From Streptomyces sp. man185 (GTDB lineage Bacteria > Actinomycetota > Actinomycetes > Streptomycetales > Streptomycetaceae), in the NCBI GenBank assembly GCA_002551355.1, contig NTHE01000008.1, forward strand, positions 87,339 through 151,338: DNA of 64,000 bases, read 5' to 3'. Positions 36,059 through 45,070 of this stretch are shown here, one piece after another. Under the pieces are notes generated by a model, which worked only from the letters and a program-made list of their open reading frames with translations, made no database searches and was not told the origin of the DNA. The position numbers and the translations under genes were made by a program. Position 1 is the first letter of the stretch. The number at the start of each line of letters is the position of its first letter.

Positions 36059-36244
36059 GGGGGCCTCCTGAAGGCGGTGGGCGAAGGGCGGGCGGAGCGG
36101 TACGGTCCGCTCCCGCGAGCCCCAGCATCGGGCGGCCGGACGGTGCCTGCCCCCGAGGTGGACCATCCGGGCGATCACCGCCACACCGTCGGCGCCGGAC
36201 CGCGCCCGCCCCTCCACCCCGCCGGTTCCCCCCGACGCCGCCGG

Positions 36245-36748
36245 TCAGCGGGCCGGGGGAGCTCCCCCGCTCAGATCCAGGACGTACCGCCGCCCGGGGC
36301 GGTCGCCGAACATGACGTCCTCCAGCGGCTCGAACCCCGTACGTGCCAGCACCGCGCGGGAGCCCGTGTTGTCCAGCGTCGTCTCCGCGCGCAGCGCGGT
36401 GAGCCCGTAGTCCTCGACCGCCAGCACGCAGATCCGCTGGACCGCCCAGGTGGCCAGCCCCTGCCCCGAGGCCTTCTCCGCTATCCGGTAGCCCAGCTCG
36501 GCCGAACCGTCCCTCACCTCGACGAGGTTGATCCGGCCGAGGACGCCGCCGCCGGGGTCCTCGATGAGGTGCAGGTGGTGCAAGCCCGCGTCCTGCTCGG
36601 CGAGCAGGACGCGATGGCGTTCGGCGAACTCGGCGAAGTAGTCGTCGCCCCGGTCGGAGATGGACGCGGCGAAATAGGTCCGGTTCTCCCGCTCGAAGAC
36701 GAGCAGGGCCTCGGCGTGGTCGGGACGGAGCCGGCTGATGGTCGTCAT
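36245..36748 (-). CDS. GNAT N-acetyltransferase (RimJ-like)
   Basis: A 167-residue GNAT acetyltransferase: N-terminal MTTISRLRPDHAEALLVFE, acetyl-CoA-binding loop IAEKASGQGLATWAVQRI, and the C-terminal ALRAETTLDNTGSRAVLARTGFE, given in part as LDNTGSRAVLARTGF. The ArgxxGlnGly pattern is relaxed here to KASGQGLAT. It most resembles the RimJ/RimL group that acetylates ribosomal or other protein N-termini. Substrate unknown. Upstream neighbour on the same strand is the STAND-type ATPase. Confidence 0.87.
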   Translation of the reverse strand: MTTISRLRPDHAEALLVFERENRTYFAASISDRGDDYFAEFAERHRVLLAEQDAGLHHLHLIEDPGGGVLGRINLVEVRDGSAELGYRIAEKASGQGLATWAVQRICVLAVEDYGLTALRAETTLDNTGSRAVLARTGFEPLEDVMFGDRPGRRYVLDLSGGAPPAR

Positions 36749-36792
36749 AGCAGGATGCTAAGCCCGCGCTCACGGCCGGGGTTCGCGCGGCC

Positions 36793-38826
36793 CTAACCGG
36801 GGTTCCCGCGCTCCAGCGCGTGGGCCAGGCCGCGTTCGGCGTCGTCGGCCGAGGCGCGCCGGTAGGCCCGCTCGTACGCCGAGTCGCCCGCGGCCTGCCG
36901 GGCCCTCAGCTCCCACTGCTCGCGGATCGCCCCGAGCTCCGGGGTGCCCCGGTGCGGGTGGCCGATCATGCGCCAGAACGTGTGCCCCGTACCGGAGGCA
37001 CGGGCCGCCGCCACCCCGTTCCCCTGGGCGGCGATGGCTCCCGCGAGCAGATCGAGGCCGAGCGCTATGCCGAGGCTGTCGTGGAGCTCGTGCTTGCTCG
37101 CGAGCATCGCGCGCGCGTGGCTCTCGGCATGACGGGGACGGCCCTGGAGCAGGTGGATGAGGGCGAGTTGGTGATCTGCGTACGCCCGCGCCCAGTGCTC
37201 GCCGAAGCTCAGGCTGATCCGCTGGAGCCGCATGGCCTCCTCGTACGCCTCGTCGAGCCGGCCGAGCGCGGACAGGGCGAACAGGCGTATCACCCGGCAG
37301 CGCAACTGCGAGGGCGCGCCGGCGGGGTCGCCCGGGTGCTCGCGCAGCGCGCGGTCGCTGACGGAGTACGCGGTGAGCGGCTCGCCCATCATCAGATACG
37401 TGAAGCTCACGGAGTGGGCCGCGAGGAGCACCACCTCCGGATCCTCGTCGCGGAGGGCCGCCTGCTCGCACTCCTCGCCCGTGTGGCGGGCCGCCTCGTG
37501 GTCCCCCTGGAGGGTCAGGGTGATCCCCAGGGCCCAGAGCGCCCGGGTGCGGTGCGGACCGGTGGAGAGCGGCAGGGCGAGCACCCGTTCCAGATACGTA
37601 CGGGCCTGGTGAAGGTGGCCGCAGCAGCTCCAGAAGAGACCGGCGCACCCGGCCATCTCCATCGCCATCTCCGGGTCCTCCGCCAGCAGATGGTCCAGGG
37701 CCGCGCACAGGTCCGCATGGGCGTCGGCGATCCGGTGGTACCAGAGGACCTGCGAGGGGCCGAGCCAGCCCGCGTACGCCTGGACGGCGACATGGGCGAA
37801 GTGCCGGGCGTGCCGGTCGGCGAGGAGCGCGTCCTCCGCCAGCTCGGCCAGCCACATCGCCCCGTACTCGCGCAGCGTGTCCAGCATCCGGTAGCCGTCC
37901 CCGGTCCGCCGCAGCACGGACTGGTCGGCCAGGCGCTCCAGGGCGGGGGCGACGGCCTCGGCGTCCAGCGGCCCGCCCGCGCACACCGCCTCCGCGTCCG
38001 GAGCCGTGATGACACCGCGGAAGACGGAGAGCCGCGCCCACAGCAGCCGCTCCAGTGGTGCGCAGAGCTCGTGGCTCCAGCCGATCGTGGTGCGCAGGGC
38101 CCGGTGGCGGCGGGGCCAGGCGGTGTCGTCGGTGAGGTCGTCCATCCGCGATGCCAGCCGCCCGGTGATCTCCTGTGCGCTGCTCTCACGGAGCTGGGCG
38201 CAGGCCAGTTCGACGGCGAGCGGTATGCCGTCGAGGCGGCGGCAGATCTCGGCGACGGCGGCCGCGCTGCCGGGGTCGTCGAGCGAGAGGTCCGGGGCGA
38301 CGGCGGCCGCGCGCTCGCGGAAGAGCCGGACGGCCTCGTCGCCGTCGTCGCCCGCGGACAGCGGCGGCACCTCGACGCACATCTCGCCCGTCACGCCCAG
38401 CGGTTCCCGGCTGGTGGCCAGGATCGTCAGCCCCGGCGCCGTGGCGAGCACTTCGGCGACGAGCTGACCGCAGGGGCCGACGATCCGCTCGCAGCAGTCG
38501 AGAACGAGGAGCAGGCTCTTGCCGGACAGCCATTCACCGAGCGCGGCCACCGGCCGACGGGGGCTGTGGTCCAGGAGCCCCACGCCGTCGCAGACGGTGG
38601 TGGCCAGCAGCTGCTCGTCGTGCAGATGGGAAAGGTCGGCCCACCAGACGCCGTCGGCGTAGCGGTCCTGGGCACGCTCGGCGGTGCGCAGGGCCAGTCG
38701 GCTCTTGCCGACCCCGCCGCTGCCGGTGAGCGTGACCAGCCGATGATCTCGAAGTGCCCGTTCGACGCTGACCAGTTCGCTGCTGCGGCCGACGAAACTG
38801 GTCGTCACGACAGGGAGGTTGCCCAT
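36793..38826 (-). CDS. AfsR/LuxR-like STAND ATPase lacking a DNA-binding domain
   Basis: A 677-residue NB-ARC/STAND-type ATPase. It opens with VTTSFVGRSSELVSVERAL, then Walker A GSGGVGKS (35-42), Walker B LLLVLDCCE, and sensor ILATSREPLGV. The second half is helical TPR-like repeats. Relatives end in a LuxR helix-turn-helix or begin with a SARP domain; neither is present here, so it may work as a signalling ATPase through partner contact. ATG 38826 with AGGA about 10 nt upstream is used; GTG 38829 is adjacent. Confidence 0.82.
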   Translation of the reverse strand: MGNLPVVTTSFVGRSSELVSVERALRDHRLVTLTGSGGVGKSRLALRTAERAQDRYADGVWWADLSHLHDEQLLATTVCDGVGLLDHSPRRPVAALGEWLSGKSLLLVLDCCERIVGPCGQLVAEVLATAPGLTILATSREPLGVTGEMCVEVPPLSAGDDGDEAVRLFRERAAAVAPDLSLDDPGSAAAVAEICRRLDGIPLAVELACAQLRESSAQEITGRLASRMDDLTDDTAWPRRHRALRTTIGWSHELCAPLERLLWARLSVFRGVITAPDAEAVCAGGPLDAEAVAPALERLADQSVLRRTGDGYRMLDTLREYGAMWLAELAEDALLADRHARHFAHVAVQAYAGWLGPSQVLWYHRIADAHADLCAALDHLLAEDPEMAMEMAGCAGLFWSCCGHLHQARTYLERVLALPLSTGPHRTRALWALGITLTLQGDHEAARHTGEECEQAALRDEDPEVVLLAAHSVSFTYLMMGEPLTAYSVSDRALREHPGDPAGAPSQLRCRVIRLFALSALGRLDEAYEEAMRLQRISLSFGEHWARAYADHQLALIHLLQGRPRHAESHARAMLASKHELHDSLGIALGLDLLAGAIAAQGNGVAAARASGTGHTFWRMIGHPHRGTPELGAIREQWELRARQAAGDSAYERAYRRASADDAERGLAHALERGNPG

Positions 38827-39047
38827 CACGGGGACATCCTGCCTCGCCGTGACCCACCGCCTCCCTTCATAGCGAAAAGCAGTCAGAAACGGCCGACAAT
38901 GCATCCTGTTCGATCGGCGAGTGGCATAGATCGGAAGGTGCCGGTGCGTACGCGCGTTGACGTCTCGGGGGCGTGTGGTGCGGGTGGCGTCGGCGGTTCG
39001 CCGGTGCCTGCTGTGGTGGCGGGGCTCGGTGTGACCGCGATGGCGTC

Positions 39048-40022
39048 CTAGGCGTCGAGAACGGAGGCCAGCGACTCCAGGGCCCCCAGCGGGTCGGGAC
39101 CGACCGGGGTGAGGACGGTGTCGGTGACACCCGCCGCCCGCAGTCCGTCGAGGCGGGCACGCGCCTGGACCGGAGTCCCGGCCACGGCGAGTCGGGCGAC
39201 CCAGTCGTCGGGCATGCGCCGGACGAACTCCTCGCGGCTCGCGCACCCGGCCCGCAGCGCGACCAGTTCGTCGGCGAACGGGAGCGGGGCGATGTGCGCG
39301 TGCCAGTCGGGCTCGCCGATCCACTCCAGCCCAGGGCGGGCGGCGGCCAGCGCGGTGAGCGGGTCGGCGTCGACGGACGCGACGTTGTACGCGATGAGCC
39401 GGTGGGGGCCGTCGGCTGCGATGTGCCCGAGCGCGGCCCGCGCGTACTCGGGGGCGACCGGCTCCGCCAGGACGGTCCCGTCCGCCACCTCGCCGGAGAG
39501 CGCCAGGGACTTGGGGCCCCGGACGCCCGCCAGGATGTCGGGCACGACGTCGGGCAGCGCGCTGGGGTCGAGCTGTACGCCGTCGAGGTGCACGTACTGC
39601 CCGCGCCGCCGCGTGAGCTCGCCGCGCAGCAGTGCCCGCAGGGCGTCGACGTACTCGCGGAGGAAGGTGAGCGGGCTCCGGGGCCACTGGCCGACGCTGC
39701 GCATCCAGTGCGGCATGCCGTGCCCCACGGCGACGTCGACCCGGCCGGGGAAGAGCTGCGCCAGGGACGCGATCTCCAGCGCCGCGAACGCCACGTTGCG
39801 GGCCCCTGCGGGCAGCAGCCCGATGCCGACCCGGACGCGGTCGGTGGACGCCAGCACGGCGGCCGCCTGGGCGATCCCCCCGCGGAAGCCGAGGTCCTCG
39901 ACCACCCAGACGGCGCCGAACCCCAGCTCCTCGGCCCGTCGCGCATACGGGAGAATCCGGTCGGCGGGCACATCGCGCGGGAGCAGGACGCCCACGGTCC
40001 GGTCGGTGGCGGGGGAACGCAC
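39048..40022 (-). CDS. LLM-class flavin-dependent oxidoreductase
   Basis: A 324-residue luciferase-like monooxygenase fold protein: TVGVLLPRDVPADRILPYAR, shown in part as GVLLPRDVPAD, AEELGFGAVWVVEDLGF, and RVDVAVGHGMPHWMR. Members use F420 or FMN; the actinobacterial context makes F420 plausible. GTG 40022 is the start. The gene is transcribed away from the alpha/beta hydrolase gene at 40250. Substrate unknown. Confidence 0.87.
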   Translation of the reverse strand: MRSPATDRTVGVLLPRDVPADRILPYARRAEELGFGAVWVVEDLGFRGGIAQAAAVLASTDRVRVGIGLLPAGARNVAFAALEIASLAQLFPGRVDVAVGHGMPHWMRSVGQWPRSPLTFLREYVDALRALLRGELTRRRGQYVHLDGVQLDPSALPDVVPDILAGVRGPKSLALSGEVADGTVLAEPVAPEYARAALGHIAADGPHRLIAYNVASVDADPLTALAAARPGLEWIGEPDWHAHIAPLPFADELVALRAGCASREEFVRRMPDDWVARLAVAGTPVQARARLDGLRAAGVTDTVLTPVGPDPLGALESLASVLDA

Positions 40023-40249
40023 AGGTGCTCTCCTTCGATCGGCGGCCGGGCGGCGGCGACCGTCCCGCCCGCCACCCCGTTCCGGCCCTGCGAAGATAGC
40101 GAAGCGCCGACGGCCGACGGCCGACGGGCCCAGGGGTGCGGGCGCGCCGGGGCCCGCGAGCCGGTGGGACGGTGAGCGCGTCGGGGCCTGCGGGCCGACG
40201 GGACGGTGAGCGCGGAGGCTCTGTCACACCCCTGCGCTACGTTGCTGGC

Positions 40250-40954
40250 ATGACGCAATTCGTACTCGTGGCAGGGGCCTGGCTCGGTTCGTGGGCGTGG
40301 CGCGACGTGGAGCCCGACCTGCGCGCGGCCGGTCACGGGGTCCACCCGCTTACCCTGTCGGGCCTCGCCGACAAGCGAGGGGTGGCAGCGGGCCAGCAGA
40401 CCCACGTCCAGGACATCGTCGACGAGGTCGAGCGCCTGGGCCTGCGCGAAGTGGTGCTGGTCGGGCACAGCTACTCCGGCATTCCGGTCGGGCAGGCGGC
40501 CGAGCGGATCGGCGACCGGCTCGCCCACGTCGTGTTCGTGGACTCCAGCGTTCCGGCCGACGGCGAGTCCTTCGTCTCCGGCTGGCCGGACGGCCGGGCC
40601 GGCGTGGAGGCCGCCATCGCCGCGGGCGGGGGCTTCTGGCCGTCGCCGACCCCCGCCGACTGTGAGGGCCAGGGCCTCACCGAGGAGCAGATCGCCCGGT
40701 TCGTCGGCGGCTCGACGCCCCACCCCGGCGCCACCCTCACGGATACCGCCGTCCTGGCACGGCCGTTGAGCCTGCTGCCCGCGACGTACGTCAAGTGCCT
40801 GCTCGACTGGCCCGAGCCGGGCCCCGAGGTGGCCGAGCTGCTGACAGGCGAGCGATGGCGGCTGGTCACGATGGACACCGGTCACTGGCCGATGTTCTCG
40901 CAGCCCCGCGAGCTCGCCCGGATCCTTCTGGACGCAGCGGGAACGGACGCCTGA
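40250..40954 (+). CDS. alpha/beta hydrolase
   Basis: A 234-residue hydrolase of the salicylate-esterase/hydroxynitrile-lyase-like group: QFVLVAGAWLGSWAWRDVEP in part, nucleophile serine 74 in VGHSYSGIP, and the late histidine in MDTGHWPMFSQP. The AGAWLGSWAW oxyanion strand is typical. ATG 40250 follows a GC-rich region with a duplicated GGGACGGTGAGCGCG segment (near 40167-40216). It is close to the zinc-ribbon gene that starts 2 nt after its stop. Confidence 0.88.
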   Translation: MTQFVLVAGAWLGSWAWRDVEPDLRAAGHGVHPLTLSGLADKRGVAAGQQTHVQDIVDEVERLGLREVVLVGHSYSGIPVGQAAERIGDRLAHVVFVDSSVPADGESFVSGWPDGRAGVEAAIAAGGGFWPSPTPADCEGQGLTEEQIARFVGGSTPHPGATLTDTAVLARPLSLLPATYVKCLLDWPEPGPEVAELLTGERWRLVTMDTGHWPMFSQPRELARILLDAAGTDA

Positions 40955-40956
40955 CG

Positions 40957-41166
40957 GTGGAGACCTCATCCCACCCGGAGCGCCGCCCGCCGGCCGATGG
41001 CGAAGCGGCCACGGAGCACCCGGACATCACCTACATCGGATGCGCGCGGTGCGGCACCCTGATCGCGGGCCTCGACGGGCGGTACGCCTGCTCGGGCTGC
41101 GGCTGGGTCAACGAATGGACCGAGGGCCACCGCCCCCTGCCCGGGGCCCTGCGACGGCGGCCCTAG
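40957..41166 (+). CDS. small zinc-ribbon protein
   Basis: A 69-residue protein with a four-cysteine zinc ribbon, CARCGTLIAGLDGRYACSGCG-like in two CxxC pairs (CARC and CSGC), followed by a Trp-rich GWVNEWTEGH. GTG 40957 starts 2 nt after the hydrolase stop, so the two are probably co-translated. The stop codon TAG is embedded in the repeat element at 41163. Function unknown. Confidence 0.65.
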   Translation: METSSHPERRPPADGEAATEHPDITYIGCARCGTLIAGLDGRYACSGCGWVNEWTEGHRPLPGALRRRP

Positions 41167-41189
41167 GGCGTGTCGTCAGACTGCCGTCC
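41163..41189 (+). repeat. single end of MITE-like repeat
   Basis: CTAGGGCGTGTCGTCAGACT plus GCCGTCC matches the left end of the hairpin element at 53416 in 24 of 27 positions, allowing one inserted base. Only one end is present, and it overlaps the stop codon of the zinc-ribbon gene. Confidence 0.6.
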
Positions 41190-41253
41190 GCCGTGAGCGG
41201 GGCGGAACCACGACCGACACCCGGCGGCCGCCCGGCCGCAGGAGGAGAGCCCG

Positions 41254-41793
41254 ATGTCCGACCCGCACGACGCCGACCCGGTCCGCACGGCCCTGGCCGA
41301 GATCGCCTCGCTGGTCGCCCCCGCACGCCCCGTGGTGGCCGAGGAGGTGCTGCGCGCCCACGACAGCCCGCGCGACTACGTGAGCGCCTTCGGGGGCCGC
41401 CTGGCGGAGCGGGGCATCGACGAGCCGGTGGAGAACCTCGCCCGGATCGCGCTCATCGACGCGCTGGCCGCACACGGGCTGCTCGCGGAGTTCGACTGGA
41501 CGGAGGACCCGCGGGAGATCCGGACCCACCTGCGGAAGCTGGAATCGCGGCCGTCGGTGGATCCGTGGGTGCTCTTCGAGGCCGAGGAGATGATCATGCC
41601 TACGGGGAAGTTCCTGCACGCCTGCGGCCGCCGCTACCGGGAGGTCGGTGCGGCGCTGGCCGTCCTCGACATCGACTCCGACTGCTACCCGGTGGTGGGT
41701 CTGCGGGCGGCCCGGGCCGACGAGCTGACCGCTCTCGCCGCCCGGGCGGGCTTTCCCGTGGGACACCTCGGCACGGGCCGCCCCAGCCGGTGA
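41254..41793 (+). CDS. DUF6630-type protein
   Basis: A 179-residue acidic protein: ALAEIASLVAPARPVVAEEV in part, FDWTEDPREIRTHLRKLE, then LDIDSDCYPVVGLRAARADEL. I recognise the C-terminal LDIDSDCYPV block as that of the DUF6630 family, whose role is unknown. GGAGGAG precedes ATG 41254. No membrane segment. It follows the solo repeat end at 41163 and has no clear partner. Confidence 0.75.
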   Translation: MSDPHDADPVRTALAEIASLVAPARPVVAEEVLRAHDSPRDYVSAFGGRLAERGIDEPVENLARIALIDALAAHGLLAEFDWTEDPREIRTHLRKLESRPSVDPWVLFEAEEMIMPTGKFLHACGRRYREVGAALAVLDIDSDCYPVVGLRAARADELTALAARAGFPVGHLGTGRPSR

Positions 41794-41966
41794 CGGAGCC
41801 GTCGGCTGCGGCCTCCGAGGCGGCCCGTCGAGCCGTTCCAGCAGGTGCGGCAGGGTCCGCGCGCCGGAATGGAATCGCGACCGCCGTCGCCCACCACGTA
41901 CACTCGCCCCCGCCTCCGCCGACCGGCAGAGGCTTTCCGCACCAGACCGACGGGGAAAAGAACCGT

Positions 41967-42128
41967 ATGAGTTCCGCAGACAGCATCGAAGCACCGATCT
42001 ACGCCGGCCTCGTGGAGGAGCACGGCGACGTGCTCGCCGAAGTGCGCCGGGTGGCCGAGGAAGTCCTGCGCGAGGCCGACCGCGCCATCGACTTCGGGTC
42101 CGTACGGACGGGCGCCGCCGTCCGCTAG
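41967..42128 (+). CDS. small conserved hypothetical protein
   Basis: A 53-residue amphipathic helical peptide: EAPIYAGLVEEHGDVLAEVR, then VAEEVLREADRAIDF. The pattern of a short lead, EHGDVLAE-, and a long charged helix recalls tiny Streptomyces proteins near bacteriocin-like or development loci, but I cannot name the family. The ribosome site is weak (GGGGAAAAG), 8 nt upstream. Third positions are G/C, supporting a real gene. Confidence 0.5.
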   Translation: MSSADSIEAPIYAGLVEEHGDVLAEVRRVAEEVLREADRAIDFGSVRTGAAVR

Positions 42129-42725
42129 CCGTGAGCCGGAACCCCGGTCGCAGCCGCCTCGGCGCGGCCATGTCCATCACGGGACGATAAACGTCCTGCA
42201 ACTATTGCCATATTCTTGCGTTCTCGACGCGATGGCTTGCTGAAGAACCGTCGCCGGTGGAAGTGGGTGCGGCCGTGGTAGGCCGGGCGTCCGACACCGG
42301 ACCCGATGCCACTGCGGCCCCCCGGCCGCCCGCCGCGAGCGCCCCGGCGGCCGTGCTTCGGTGAGCGGTCCACGCAGCCGCGTGGAGAGCGCTCCCAGTC
42401 GGCCGCCGAGGCGCGGAAATCCGACCGTAACACTGCTCGCACTGCGCTTGCGGGCAGCGCGCGCCCCCGTGCCGAGCCACCCGCCGACGGCTGCCGCACC
42501 TCCCCGCCCCGTGATCACCCCGGGCGCACCCCGTGATCGCCCCGCGACCGCCGTCGATCCGACTGCTTCCGTCAGTCATCACAGCAGGCAACGGGCAGGC
42601 TCTGTCAAAGATTTACGAAACCAACGCGACATCTTGCGGTCATTCGTCGGCGGTGGTTGAGTGTGGGTCGCCGCACAGCTCGGGGCTGTGGGCTTCCCGC
42701 ACTCCTGCCCTAGAGGGGTCCACCG
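42129..42725. other. 597-bp gap upstream of sugar ABC operon
   Basis: No gene is supported. An inverted repeat GGACG/CGTCC (42182-42196) is followed by an AT-richer stretch (42190-42240), unusual for the window. One frame from about 42215 to 42363 reads WLAEEPSPVEVGAAVVGRAS with high GC3, perhaps a remnant. Another AT-richer stretch (42595-42660) probably holds the promoter of the ABC operon. A short direct repeat CCCCGTGATC occurs near 42508 and 42530. Confidence 0.4.
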
Positions 42726-44078
42726 ATGAGAAGTTCCGTTCTCCGTCGTACCTGCACCGCAGCCGTCGCCTCGGCCCTGGCCATCACCGGCCTGGCCGCC
42801 TGCAACTCCGAGGGCGACAGCGCCGCGGACGGCAAGACGGGCATCACGGTCAACTGCTGGCCGCAGCCGAGTGCGAAGATCGACCACAAGCGGTTCGACG
42901 AGGACGTCAAGACGTTCGAGAAGCAGAACCCCGACATCGACGTCACCGCGCACGACGCATTCCCGTGCCAGGACCCCAAGACCTTCGACGCGAAGCTTGC
43001 CGGCGGTCAGATGGAGGACGTCTTCTACACGTACTTCACCGACACCGAGCGCGTCGTCTCCATCAACCAGGCCGCGGACATCACCGAGTACGTCAAGGAC
43101 CTCAAGGCGTACAAGGACATAGCCCAGCCCCTGCGCGACGCCTACACCGTCGACGGCAAGATCTACGGCATCCCGCGCACCAACTACTCCATGGGCCTGC
43201 TCTACAGCAAGCCGCTCTTCACCAAGGCCGGGCTCGACCCGAACAAGCCGCCGACCACCTGGGCCGAGGTCCAGACGGCGGCCAAGAAGATCGCCGCGCT
43301 CGGCGACGGCACCGTCGGCTTCGCCGAGTACAGCGCCCAGAACCAGGGCGGCTGGCACTTCACCGCCTCGATCTACTCCCAGGGCGGCGCGGTCGTCAGC
43401 GACGACGGCAAGAAGGCCACGGTCGACACCCCCGAGGGCAAGGCAGTCCTGCAGAACCTCAAGGACATGCGCTGGCGCGACAACTCCATGGGCGCCAAGC
43501 AGCTCCTCATCATCAACGACACGCTCCAGATGATGGGCTCCGGCAGGCTCGGCATGTACCTTGCCGCCCCCGACAACGTCCCGCGCATCGTCAAGGAGGC
43601 CGGCGGAAAGTACGAGGACCTCGCCTTCGCCCCGATGCCCGGCGGCAAGGGCACCCTCATGGGCGGCGACGGCTACATGTTCAACAAGAAGGCCACCCCC
43701 GAGCAGATCAAGGCCGGCCTCAAGTGGCTGGAGTGGACCTTCCTCACCCCGGGCCAGGGCTACATGAACAACTACGCCCGCGCGGCCTCGGACAAGTCCC
43801 CGGTCGGCCTGCCCGAGCCGCGGCTGTTCACCGGCGCCACCGACGCCAAGGACCAGGAGCTGAAGAAGGCATCCGCCAACGTCCCGGTCGAGAACTACCA
43901 GGCCTTCATCGACGGCGGCCAGCAGCTCGACATGAAGCTGGAGCCCAAGCACGGCCAGCAGATCTACGCGGTGCTCGACGGCGCCGTCTCGGCGGTCCTG
44001 ACGAAGAAGGACGCGGACATCGACGCCCTGCTGAAGGACGCCCAGTCCAAGATCGACGGAATCCTGGCCCGAGGCTGA
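42726..44078 (+). CDS. sugar ABC transporter substrate-binding lipoprotein
   Basis: A 450-residue solute-binding protein (family 1). The signal has a lipobox LAAC at about 23-26 (AIASALAITGLAAC-like), followed by the linker NSEGDSAADGKTG. The body has GITVNCWPQPSAKIDH, TNYSMGLLYSKPLF and WLEWTFLTPGQGYMNNYA. Oligosaccharide binding is expected. It heads an operon with two permeases and a GH13 glucosidase, so alpha-glucosides such as maltose, trehalose or sucrose are likely. No ATPase gene is present; Streptomyces commonly use the shared MsiK ATPase. Confidence 0.92.
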   Translation: MRSSVLRRTCTAAVASALAITGLAACNSEGDSAADGKTGITVNCWPQPSAKIDHKRFDEDVKTFEKQNPDIDVTAHDAFPCQDPKTFDAKLAGGQMEDVFYTYFTDTERVVSINQAADITEYVKDLKAYKDIAQPLRDAYTVDGKIYGIPRTNYSMGLLYSKPLFTKAGLDPNKPPTTWAEVQTAAKKIAALGDGTVGFAEYSAQNQGGWHFTASIYSQGGAVVSDDGKKATVDTPEGKAVLQNLKDMRWRDNSMGAKQLLIINDTLQMMGSGRLGMYLAAPDNVPRIVKEAGGKYEDLAFAPMPGGKGTLMGGDGYMFNKKATPEQIKAGLKWLEWTFLTPGQGYMNNYARAASDKSPVGLPEPRLFTGATDAKDQELKKASANVPVENYQAFIDGGQQLDMKLEPKHGQQIYAVLDGAVSAVLTKKDADIDALLKDAQSKIDGILARG

Positions 44079-44083
44079 CAGCC

Positions 44084-45052
44084 GTGAAGACCACCTCCCA
44101 GCCCGCAGCGCCCACAAGGCCGCGGTCCGCCGGTACGGCGCCTCCCCCAGGGGCCGCGCGCCCGGCGGGCCGCGGGCCCCTGGGCCCGCTGCGCAGGAAG
44201 ATCGCCGACCAGGCCACCGCCTACGGGTTCCTGATCGGCGGCCTGCTCTGCTTCATCCTGTTCTCCTGGTACCCGGCAGTCCGGTCGGTGATCATCGCGT
44301 TCCAGAAGTACACCCCCGGCTCCGACCCCGAGTGGGTCGGCACCGCGAACTTCACCCGGGTCTTCCAGGACCCGGAGTTCACGGCCGCCTGGCGCAACAC
44401 GCTCACCTTCACCGTGCTCGCCCTGGTCATCGGGTTCGCCATCCCGTTCCTCATGGCGCTCGTCCTCAACGAACTGCGGCACGCCAAGGCGTTCTTCCGG
44501 GTCGTCGTCTACCTCCCCGTGATGATCCCGCCGGTGGTCAGCGCCCTGCTGTGGAAGTGGTTCTACGATCCGGGCGCGGGCCTGGCCAACGAGGTGCTCG
44601 GCTTTCTCCACCTGCCGACCTCGAACTGGACCAACGGCGCCGACACCGCGCTGGTCTCGCTCGTCATCGTCGCCACCTGGGCCAACATGGGCGGCACCGT
44701 CCTCATCTACCTCGCCGCCCTCCAGGGCATTCCCGGCGAGCTGTACGAGGCCGCCGAGCTGGACGGCGCCTCCGTCTGGCAGCGCGTCCGGCACGTGACC
44801 ATCCCACAGACCCGCTTCATCATCCTGATGCTGATGCTCCTTCAGGTCATCGCGACGATGCAGGTGTTCACCGAACCCTTCGTCATCACCGGCGGCGGCC
44901 CGGAGAACTCCACCGTCACCGTGCTCTACCTCATCTACAAGTACGCCTTCCTCTACAACGACTTCGGCGGCGCGTCCGCCCTCAGCGTGATGCTCCTGCT
45001 GGTGCTCAGCGCGTTCTCCGCCCTGTATCTGCGACTCACCCGCACCGACTGA
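44084..45052 (+). CDS. sugar ABC transporter permease (MalF-like)
   Basis: A 322-residue inner-membrane permease with six membrane helices after a Pro-rich cytoplasmic N-terminus. The EAA loop is EAAELDGASVWQRVRHVTIP (shown whole), which contacts the ATPase. FVITGGGPENSTVT is also typical of MalF-type proteins. GTG 44084 lies 5 nt after the substrate-binding gene stop. It forms the channel with the second permease. Confidence 0.93.
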   Translation: MKTTSQPAAPTRPRSAGTAPPPGAARPAGRGPLGPLRRKIADQATAYGFLIGGLLCFILFSWYPAVRSVIIAFQKYTPGSDPEWVGTANFTRVFQDPEFTAAWRNTLTFTVLALVIGFAIPFLMALVLNELRHAKAFFRVVVYLPVMIPPVVSALLWKWFYDPGAGLANEVLGFLHLPTSNWTNGADTALVSLVIVATWANMGGTVLIYLAALQGIPGELYEAAELDGASVWQRVRHVTIPQTRFIILMLMLLQVIATMQVFTEPFVITGGGPENSTVTVLYLIYKYAFLYNDFGGASALSVMLLLVLSAFSALYLRLTRTD

Positions 45053-45070
45053 GAGGAGCGTCGCCCCGCC

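Noticed and set aside
34048..36796. large plus-strand frames overlapping PepSY, serine hydrolase and GNAT genes
   Set aside because: Low-complexity Arg/Gly/Ala translation, typical of antisense frames in GC-rich DNA. The minus-strand genes have SxxK/YSN/HTG or GNAT motifs.
37232..39051. 743-residue plus-strand frame opposite the STAND ATPase gene
   Set aside because: The minus strand has Walker A, Walker B and TPR-like repeats. The plus frame is antisense shadow.
40140..40216. GGGACGGTGAGCGCG direct repeats as a regulatory array
   Set aside because: Two copies in very GC-rich spacer with no symmetry or conserved partner; more likely local slippage.
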